A stretch of DNA of 14,938 nucleotides from JBBIJR01 sp037445875. GTDB taxonomy: Bacteria > CLD3 > SB21. The notes beneath the pieces were generated by a model that was not told where the DNA came from, did no database searches, and saw only the letters and a list, made by a program, of their open reading frames with translations. The translations under genes and the position numbers were made by a program. Position 1 is the stretch's first letter. Every line of letters begins with the position of its first letter. The DNA is taken from assembly GCA_037445875.1 (NCBI GenBank), contig JBBIJR010000079.1:1-14938 (forward strand), given 5' to 3'. Below are positions 7,928 to 12,408 of this stretch, one piece after another.

Positions 7928-7946
7928 ACAGAGTCATCAAGCTTAG
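7921..7946. repeat. 7-bp inverted repeat over the candidate -10/+1 region
   Basis: CTAAGCT (7921-7927) and AGCTTAG (7940-7946) are exact reverse complements separated by 12 nt. The left arm coincides with the proposed -10 element and the right arm lies just past the expected transcription start. This is the geometry of an operator, or of a hairpin at the 5' end of the transcript. No regulator gene for it is seen nearby. Confidence 0.45.
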
Positions 7947-7976
7947 AGAGAGTTTACTTCCTTAGTCTTTCTGACA

Positions 7977-8050
7977 TTTAGTTTGTTACGCAACTGATCG
8001 GTATTCGAACTACTTCCACGAAGTTGGAAGTTTCCCTCAATCAAACTAAA
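7977..8050 (+). promoter_or_regulatory. Structured 5' leader of the outer-membrane protein mRNA
   Basis: TTTAGTTTG (7977-7985) is the exact reverse complement of CAAACTAAA (8042-8050), a 9-bp closing stem. The enclosed 56 nt contain a second hairpin, ACTTCC (8012-8017) with GGAAGT (8026-8031), which can be lengthened by AC/GT with one bulge. The 3' arm of the outer stem covers the AAA of the AAAGGAG ribosome binding site (8048-8054), so folding could limit ribosome access or stabilise the 5' end. This is seen by eye; no folding energy was calculated. Confidence 0.45.
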
Positions 8051-8054
8051 GGAG
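8048..8054 (+). promoter_or_regulatory. Shine-Dalgarno site of the outer-membrane protein gene
   Basis: AAAGGAG, 8 nt before the ATG at 8063. It selects the start that gives a clean signal peptide (MKKLTMLFVAMLF...) rather than the in-frame ATG at 8024, which lacks one at its N-terminus. Its first three bases are part of the 9-bp leader stem. Confidence 0.85.
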
Positions 8055-8062
8055 TATGTGGT

Positions 8063-8593
8063 ATGAAAAAGCTGACGATGCTTTTTGTTGCGATGCTCTT
8101 TGCGGGCGCGACTGCATTTGCTCAGATGCCGGACAAGGGTATGGTGGAGTTTTCTCTCGGTGGGCCGCTGTTCGCGACTCAGTCCGAGGCTGAGGTAAGC
8201 GCAATCGGTCCGGCTGTTGACGTTGGCTACTTCTTAACTCCGGCCATCGAGGTTGGCGGCAATCTTGGCGTGTTGAAGTTCGGCGGCGACGGGGCAGGCA
8301 ATGACAAGTTCAGCGCCAATATCGGTGTTTTCGGCGCCTATCATTTTGCGGCCAAGGAAAAGATGTGGCCGTATGTTAAGGTTGGTGTCGATATGGGTAT
8401 TGGCGATGGTCCCTTGGGTAAGGACGGTGGAGATGATGCCCCGATCAATTTTGGCGGCGGCGTTGGGATCAAGTATTGGCCGATGGAAGGCGGTGCGTTG
8501 ACTGCCGAAGTCAACTTCACGAAGACCTCCCCGAGTGCAATCAAGGAAACCCGCATTGGTTTGGATCTGGGTATTCTGATCCGTATCAAGTAA
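8063..8593 (+). CDS. Small outer-membrane beta-barrel protein (OmpA/OMP_b-brl-like)
   Basis: The 176-residue product starts with a classical signal peptide, MKKLTMLFVAMLFAGATAFA, with likely cleavage after AFA before QMPDKG. The mature part alternates polar and hydrophobic residues with many glycines (VEFSLGGPLF, AVDVGYFLTPAIEVGGNLGVLKF, ANIGVFGAYHFA, WPYVKVGVDMGIG, GGVGIKYWPM, ALTAEVNFTKT, IGLDLGILIRIK). It ends in a hydrophobic/aromatic-type strand, as expected for an eight-stranded barrel of the OMP_b-brl class in the outer membrane. The specific role is unknown. The gene has a strong ribosome binding site, a long structured leader and its own terminator, so it is probably a well-expressed monocistronic unit. 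Codons ending in T are more frequent than in the neighbours. Confidence 0.88.
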   Translation: MKKLTMLFVAMLFAGATAFAQMPDKGMVEFSLGGPLFATQSEAEVSAIGPAVDVGYFLTPAIEVGGNLGVLKFGGDGAGNDKFSANIGVFGAYHFAAKEKMWPYVKVGVDMGIGDGPLGKDGGDDAPINFGGGVGIKYWPMEGGALTAEVNFTKTSPSAIKETRIGLDLGILIRIK

Positions 8594-8612
8594 GACCGAC
8601 AGTTTCTTCTTC

Positions 8613-8643
8613 AAGAGCCCCGGATTTCCGGGGCTTTTTTTTT
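8613..8643 (+). terminator. Rho-independent terminator after the outer-membrane protein gene
   Basis: AGCCCCGG (8616-8623), loop ATTT, CCGGGGCT (8628-8635): a perfect 8-bp GC-rich stem, extendable by AAG on the 5' side, followed by nine T (8635-8643). It begins 19 nt past the stop codon. Confidence 0.93.
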
Positions 8644-8657
8644 GCTCTTGTTCATTG

Positions 8658-8687
8658 TTGATTAATTACCCCCTCTTCCGCTATATT
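8658..8687 (+). promoter_or_regulatory. Candidate promoter for the membrane-anchored protein gene
   Basis: TTGATT (8658-8663; 4 of 6) and TATATT (8682-8687; 5 of 6) are spaced by 18 bp. Transcription would start near 8694, too late for a start codon at 8695 to have a ribosome binding site; this supports the ATG at 8725 as the true start. Confidence 0.45.
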
Positions 8688-8724
8688 CGCCCGCTTGTTT
8701 TCATCATCCGACCAGGCCTTTTCC

Positions 8725-9420
8725 ATGCGATTGATCTTTCTGATTCTTCTAACCATTCTCTCTCTCTCCGACACAGAGGCGTCTGTCTCCGGGTACAAGA
8801 CGAAGGTACGAACGATCGTCTTCGAAGACGGGTCCGTATCGCGGTCCATCCAGATCATCCTGAGCGGGGAAAGCCGGGAAGGTCTGGCATTCAAACGGCA
8901 GTTTCTGGAAAGAAACGGATACGCCATCCTGGAAAAGACAGTCGACGATCTGCCGTGCCTCGAAGCGACGAAGCTGTTCGTCCCCTCCCCGAAGGACACG
9001 GTCCTGGCCGACGGCTTTGCCCGCATTTCCGTACACCGGCTGAAGGACAGTCTGTTCTACCGCGAGGAGTTCTACACCGCCATTCTGAACGACGAAGTGG
9101 CCGCAACGGAATTGAAGAACGACCGGGCAACGGCCAAAGTCCTGCTCGCCGATACACAGTTTGAATTCGTCACGCTTCTGCCGGGAAGAATTCTCACCTC
9201 CAGCTCGGGCGATTTCCACCAGGACTCGACGTGGTGGAGCTACGACATCGAGCAGCTTTTCAACAACCGGTCCTTCTCCATGGCTGCGCACAGTACCATC
9301 GCGCGGGAGGAGGAGCTGCTGTGGATCGTCGGCCTGATGGCCGTGCTGCTGTTGGGAACGGGTTCCCTGCTGTTGATAAAAGCATCCCGCCTGACCCGTC
9401 TGCGTTCATCGCAACGGTAG
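8725..9420 (+). CDS. Secreted protein with C-terminal membrane anchor, unknown function
   Basis: The 231-residue protein begins MRLIFLILLTILSLSDTEAS, a signal peptide. An extracytoplasmic domain of about 170 residues follows, then one hydrophobic helix (about residues 196-218, LLWIVGLMAVLLLGTGSLLL) and a short basic tail (KASRLTRLRSSQR). It is therefore a type I bitopic inner-membrane protein with most of its mass in the periplasm. The segment LLPGRILTSSSGDF followed by a Trp-containing stretch loosely recalls the LppM-like/DUF3153 membrane proteins ('LPG..t.a.G......v.W'), but that is a pattern impression only. The open frame extends back to 8695; 8725 is chosen because it opens the signal peptide and suits the upstream promoter. 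No partner gene is adjacent: it sits alone between a terminator and a 286-nt intergenic region. Confidence 0.8.
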   Translation: MRLIFLILLTILSLSDTEASVSGYKTKVRTIVFEDGSVSRSIQIILSGESREGLAFKRQFLERNGYAILEKTVDDLPCLEATKLFVPSPKDTVLADGFARISVHRLKDSLFYREEFYTAILNDEVAATELKNDRATAKVLLADTQFEFVTLLPGRILTSSSGDFHQDSTWWSYDIEQLFNNRSFSMAAHSTIAREEELLWIVGLMAVLLLGTGSLLLIKASRLTRLRSSQR

Positions 9421-9493
9421 AGGGGCTCCTGCATCTAGATCGATGGCAATGGGAACCGGTCCGGCCTCAGAGGGGTCGCGTTTGTTATCTTGT

Positions 9494-9578
9494 CTTGAAC
9501 GAGACATGCAACCCCCGACGCGGTTGGTGCTTTCCTGACAGATCCCTTGACAGACATGCAGCGCCTCCGGCGTTGGGG
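9494..9578 (+). repeat. Imperfect direct repeat in the intergenic region before the ATP-grasp gene
   Basis: Two related blocks of about 33-36 nt, at 9494-9529 and 9546-9578, share CTTGA, AGACATGCA and a GC-rich end with a GTTGG core, in the same order and nearly the same spacing, offset by about 52 nt. They fall in the 286-nt gap (9421-9706) where no convincing gene is seen. They could be tandem regulator sites or a decayed duplication. Confidence 0.35.
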
Positions 9579-9613
9579 ACCGGTCGTGTCGTTTCGAGAG
9601 GGACATATTGCCC

Positions 9614-9642
9614 TTGAATCCGGCCTCTCCGCTGATTAAATT
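9614..9642 (+). promoter_or_regulatory. Candidate promoter for the ATP-grasp gene
   Basis: TTGAAT (9614-9619; 4 of 6) and TAAATT (9637-9642; 4 of 6) are separated by 17 bp. The -10 lies in a perfect small dyad, ATTAA-A-TTAAT (9635-9645). The predicted leader to the ATG at 9707 is near 58 nt. Confidence 0.35.
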
Positions 9643-9696
9643 AATGAGCCCTTCTGGATTTTGACTCACTATTCTTGGCGTTCAGACCAGGTAAGC

Positions 9697-9701
9697 GGAG
9701 G
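9697..9701 (+). promoter_or_regulatory. Strong Shine-Dalgarno of the ATP-grasp gene
   Basis: GGAGG, 5 nt upstream of the ATG at 9707. It is the best ribosome binding site in the window and fixes the start of the ATP-grasp protein. Confidence 0.85.
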
Positions 9702-9706
9702 AATAT

Positions 9707-10723
9707 ATGTCCACCAAGAAGATCGGCATACTGTTCGGCCAGGAAGACACGTTTCCGCAGGCGTTTATCGATCGGGTCCATGCGAAGAAGGCTCCCGGAG
9801 TGGCCGCCGAGTGGGTAAAGATCGACCGGGTGATGCAGGCTGAACCCGCCGGTTACGACGTGATCATCGACCGTATCTCGCAGGATATCCCTTTCTACCG
9901 CGGCTTCCTGAAGAATGCGGCCCTCAGCGGCACGGCGGTGATCAACAATCCGTTCTGGTGGAGCGCCGACGAGAAGTTCTTCAACAACGCGCTGGCCGTC
10001 AAGCTCGGTGTCCCCGTGCCTCGTACGGTCCTGCTGCCCAGCAATCAACATCCCCCCGACACGAACGCCATGTCGATGCGCAATCTCGCCTATCCCCTCA
10101 ACTGGGACGCGATCTTCGAGTACGTGGGCTTTCCCGCTTACTTCAAACCTTTCGCTGGGGGCGGTTGGAAGAACGTGTACAAATTGAACAACGCCGACGA
10201 ATTCTTCAAAGCGTACAATGAGACCGGCCAGCTGGTCATGATGCTGCAGGAAGAGATCGTGTTTACCGAATACTTCCGGTGCTACGGCATCGACCGGCGG
10301 GACGTTCGGGTCATGCAGTACGACCCCCGCCAGCCGCACCACGCTCGCTACGTAAAGGGGCCAAAGGCCGACGCCGCCCGCAAGATGGAAGCGCGGGTCA
10401 CCGAGATCGTGCTCACCCTGTGCAACGCGCTCGGGTACGACTTCAACACGGTCGAGGTGGCTGTTCGGGACGGCGTGCCGTACGCCATCGACTTCTGTAA
10501 CCCCGCCCCGGACGCCGACCTGCATTCCGTTGGGGAAGAGAATTTCGAGTGGGTCGTCGAGGCAGCGGCCAACATGGCCATACGGCGGGCCAAAGCCCAC
10601 AAGCCGGGACAGAACAACCTGACATGGGGCCGTTTCGTCGCATCGTTTGTGAACAATGAAACCGTGGGAACACGGAAATCATCTGGACACGGGCGTCCCG
10701 GGTCCCGATCAACCAAAAAATAA
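9707..10723 (+). CDS. ATP-grasp (RimK/glutathione-synthetase-like) ligase of unknown substrate
   Basis: The 338-residue cytoplasmic protein has the three-part order of an ATP-grasp enzyme. An N-terminal Rossmann-like part (KKIGILFGQEDTFPQAF, then DVIIDRISQDIPFYRGFLK and VINNPFWWSADEKFFNNALAVKLGVPVPRTVLLP) leads to the ATP-binding lobe, with PAYFKPFAGGGWKNVYKL (lysine and glycine-rich loop near residues 145-160) and MMLQEEIVFTEYFRCYGI. The catalytic end has FNTVEVAVRDGVPYAIDFCNPAPD (about 246-269), carrying the acidic and Asn residues used to bind Mg-ATP. Such enzymes join a carboxylate to an amine or thiol; the substrate cannot be read from the sequence. The last 15 or so residues (TRKSSGHGRPGSRSTKK) are basic and low in complexity. 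The gene stands alone: downstream is only a broken mini-ORF, and no second ligase, peptide precursor or transporter is present. Confidence 0.88.
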   Translation: MSTKKIGILFGQEDTFPQAFIDRVHAKKAPGVAAEWVKIDRVMQAEPAGYDVIIDRISQDIPFYRGFLKNAALSGTAVINNPFWWSADEKFFNNALAVKLGVPVPRTVLLPSNQHPPDTNAMSMRNLAYPLNWDAIFEYVGFPAYFKPFAGGGWKNVYKLNNADEFFKAYNETGQLVMMLQEEIVFTEYFRCYGIDRRDVRVMQYDPRQPHHARYVKGPKADAARKMEARVTEIVLTLCNALGYDFNTVEVAVRDGVPYAIDFCNPAPDADLHSVGEENFEWVVEAAANMAIRRAKAHKPGQNNLTWGRFVASFVNNETVGTRKSSGHGRPGSRSTKK

Positions 10724-10734
10724 GGAGTTCTGAC

Positions 10735-10806
10735 ATGCGTAAACATACACGCTTGCTTATGCTGTTGACCGTTCTGTCGCGCTACTGCGGAGCGCCCGCG
10801 CGCTGA
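10735..10806 (+). pseudogene. Signal-peptide-like 23-codon ORF, probable 5' remnant of a frameshifted secreted protein gene
   Basis: An AAGGAG ribosome binding site (10722-10727, overlapping the ATP-grasp stop) lies 7 nt before an ATG that opens MRKHTRLLMLLTVLS. This is a convincing n-region and hydrophobic core of a signal peptide, but the frame ends after 23 codons at TGA 10804-10806. Around 10781 a shift into another frame gives ATAE (a plausible cleavage site) and then a polar stretch, RADGDFNARLDARFANSSGG, before meeting the 3' end of the convergent gene at 10894. Either a frameshift/deletion has destroyed a secreted protein translated after the ATP-grasp ligase, or this is a true short leader peptide. 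The strong ribosome binding site is certain; the rest is inference. Confidence 0.45.
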
Positions 10807-10893
10807 CGGTGATTTCAACGCTCGCCTAGATGCTCGCTTCGCGAATTCGTCTGGCGGCGCGTGGCTGCTGCGCTCGGGTGCGAGCTTTACCGG

Positions 10894-11268
10894 CTACTTC
10901 ACGAGTTTGAGCTTACGTACGAGGGTATATCCCCCGCCCTTGAGCGTATAGTAGTACTCTCCGCTTGCCAGATCGTTCGCGTCAAAGACGACCGAGTAAG
11001 TTCCCTGCAGGCGTTGACCATGGTAGAGGGTCGCGACTCGCTGCCAGTCCACCGTCCAGACGTCGAGACGTACGGCCATGGGCGCCAACATGCCATACCT
11101 TATCGTTGTCGCGGGATTGAAGGGATTTGGGAAATTCTGATGGAGCTCAAAGGGAACTGCGGAATTTTCGGGCAGTTTTTCATCGTCGTGCAGCGCGATG
11201 AGGACGTTGTTCTTCTCTGAACAGGCCAGAACACCGACGAGAACAGCCAGCAGAACCATGTTTCTCAT
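10894..11268 (-). CDS. Short lipoprotein consisting mainly of a T9SS-type C-terminal sorting domain
   Basis: The 124-residue product begins MRNMVLLAVLVGVLAC, a lipoprotein signal peptide with lipobox VLAC (Cys16 would be lipidated). After about 28 linker residues it has FELHQNFPNPFNPATTIRYG (about 45-64) and continues with the beta-rich FlgD/T9SS-type domain to the end: SGEYYYTLKGGGYTLVRKLKLVK, where GEYYY and KLKLVK are the expected last strands. There is no catalytic or binding domain. The frame is open to 11388, but the ATG at 11268 has AGAGGT 6 nt upstream and opens the signal peptide. It follows the PorV-like gene by 10 nt and is probably co-transcribed. It could be a remnant of a larger secreted protein, or a real small cell-surface protein. 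Confidence 0.78.
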   Translation of the reverse strand: MRNMVLLAVLVGVLACSEKNNVLIALHDDEKLPENSAVPFELHQNFPNPFNPATTIRYGMLAPMAVRLDVWTVDWQRVATLYHGQRLQGTYSVVFDANDLASGEYYYTLKGGGYTLVRKLKLVK

Positions 11269-11274
11269 ATACGC

Positions 11275-11280
11275 ACCTCT
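11275..11280 (-). promoter_or_regulatory. Shine-Dalgarno site of the short lipoprotein
   Basis: AGAGGT on the minus strand, 6 nt upstream of the ATG at 11268, in the 10-nt gap after (and slightly overlapping the stop of) the PorV-like gene. It excludes the longer, non-secreted start at 11388. Confidence 0.65.
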
Positions 11281-12265
11281 AGTTGACGACGATGGATACG
11301 GCAGCGTCAAAATGCCAGTTTGGAGCATAAGTTCGTTCATAGCGTGCAACGTTAAGCGAGCCATAACGAGTAACCAGGCCCAGGGCAACTATCTTCAGCA
11401 CGCGCCCTTCGAAACCGAGGTGCAAATATTCGAACGCATGAGCTTCGTTGACATTGACTTCCAGTTCCCCAACCATATCCAGGTCTATCCGGTCACCGGC
11501 CACGGCGCGATAGGACGCTCCCCCGGACACCGTCGTCGGCAGCGGATCGGCCTGGTCCTCATCCACCAGAGCAACTTTCGATCCCAGATTGACTAAAGAC
11601 AGACCCAGTGTGACGCCGATCCGGTCATCAACGGGGGCGAGGGAGTGAAACGGAAGGGTCGTTGCATCGTCCGTGTAAGTTCGTATGGTAGCCTCAGGAA
11701 CAAGATCACGCACCATAAGACCGAGATCTACTGTTGCAACACCTGTCTTGCCGTCGGGGGTTTCACCCGTCGCATTGAACTTTGAAAGTTTTTACCGGAA
11801 ATAGCCCAGGGACACACCCGCGGACAAGTTCTCGCTGAGCGCGGCGGCTACCGATAGCTTTCCGTGCCAATGAACGGCATCTTTGTCGCCGCCTATGATT
11901 TCGCCGAAAGGACTGGTAACAGCCTGTACGCTCTGCGCAATTCGGTTCACGGACACTGCAACGCCCAGAAACTCCTTCCTTCCGGACAAAGCCAGAAACG
12001 AGTGCCAACTGCTGCCAAAGTGCGGAAAGGGCTCCGCCAGCGAGCCTGCAAATCCGATACTTGGTCCGAAGGCGACGCCGGCCGGGTTGTGGAACGTGAC
12101 AAACGTCGTTTTATACTGAGTCACTCCGACACCACCCATGTCGTTCGAAACAGCGGACGGTTTCCACAGCAGGAATCTCGCCGCCGACTCTTGGGCACAG
12201 GTGTCGCCGCCATAAGCCGTGCATAAGCCCAAGAGGAACGCGATAGCACGTTTCATGTGCTTCAT
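11279..12265 (-). pseudogene. PorV/PorQ-like outer-membrane protein gene interrupted by an in-frame TAA at codon 158
   Basis: From an ATG at 12265 the reading frame encodes a signal peptide (MKHMKRAIAFLLGLCTAYGG...CAQ). A PorV-type start then follows: SAARFLLWKPSAVSNDMGGVG, FVTFHNPAGVAF (the family's 'WNPAGLA'-like motif) and barrel strands up to SAGVSLGYFR. A TAA at 11792-11794 ends it there. The same frame continues without shift as KLSKFNATGETPDGKTGVA, TVDLGLMVRD and further barrel strands to a final stop at 11279. The whole, about 327 residues, has the length and order of one PorV-family protein. PorV helps T9SS substrates through the outer membrane and presents them to the PorU sortase, and here it lies between two genes whose products carry T9SS sorting domains. 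The alternatives are nonsense mutation, sequencing error or recoding. Starts at 12292 or 12256 are also possible; none has a good ribosome binding site. Confidence 0.8.
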
Positions 12266-12359
12266 CTTCGATTGTGATGAGTTGTGGGACATTGGCGCAC
12301 CGATCCACGAACTCGGCGAGCGGCGCGAACTGCCGCGTCGGGGACGGACGGTCAGTGCT

Positions 12360-12374
12360 CCGGGCTGCGCCCGG
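12360..12374. repeat. GC-rich hairpin in the gap between the sialidase-fold gene and the PorV-like gene
   Basis: CCGGGC-TGC-GCCCGG forms a perfect 6-bp stem with a 3-nt loop, 35 nt past the stop of the upstream gene on the minus strand. There is no T-run, so it is not a standard terminator; it could protect the 3' end of the mRNA or partly terminate. The rest of the 143-nt gap shows nothing clear. Confidence 0.35.
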
Positions 12375-12408
12375 CATCTTCAACTTTGCAGGGATCCATC
12401 CGTTCCGG

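Larger units (their letters stand above)
9421..9706. other. 286-nt intergenic region
   Basis: Between the membrane-anchored protein and the ATP-grasp gene no credible coding sequence is seen on either strand. The region holds the imperfect direct repeat (9494-9578), a candidate promoter (9614-9642) and the ATP-grasp ribosome binding site. No T-tailed hairpin follows the upstream stop, so that gene's terminator is not visible. Confidence 0.6.

Noticed and set aside
9547..9552. Perfect TTGACA hexamer as a -35 box for the ATP-grasp gene
   Set aside because: No -10-like hexamer occurs 15-19 bp downstream; it lies inside the direct repeat unit in GC-rich DNA.
9406..9669. 87-codon minus-strand frame in the gap before the ATP-grasp gene
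   Set aside because: Low hydrophobic structure, no ribosome binding site and no family resemblance; it also covers the direct repeat and the candidate promoter.
9641..10600. 319-codon open frame on the minus strand across the ATP-grasp gene
   Set aside because: Composition is histidine/glycine/valine-rich with no recognisable motif, and the opposite strand has clear ATP-grasp motifs with a strong ribosome binding site.
10872..10885. GCTCG-GGTG-CGAGC hairpin between the mini-ORF and the convergent lipoprotein gene, considered as a terminator
   Set aside because: Only a 5-bp stem with no proper T-run in either direction; too weak to call.
12111..12383. 90-codon minus-strand frame overlapping the start of the PorV-like gene
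   Set aside because: It is out of frame with the PorV-like signal peptide and motifs, and its second half is just the shifted reading of that gene.
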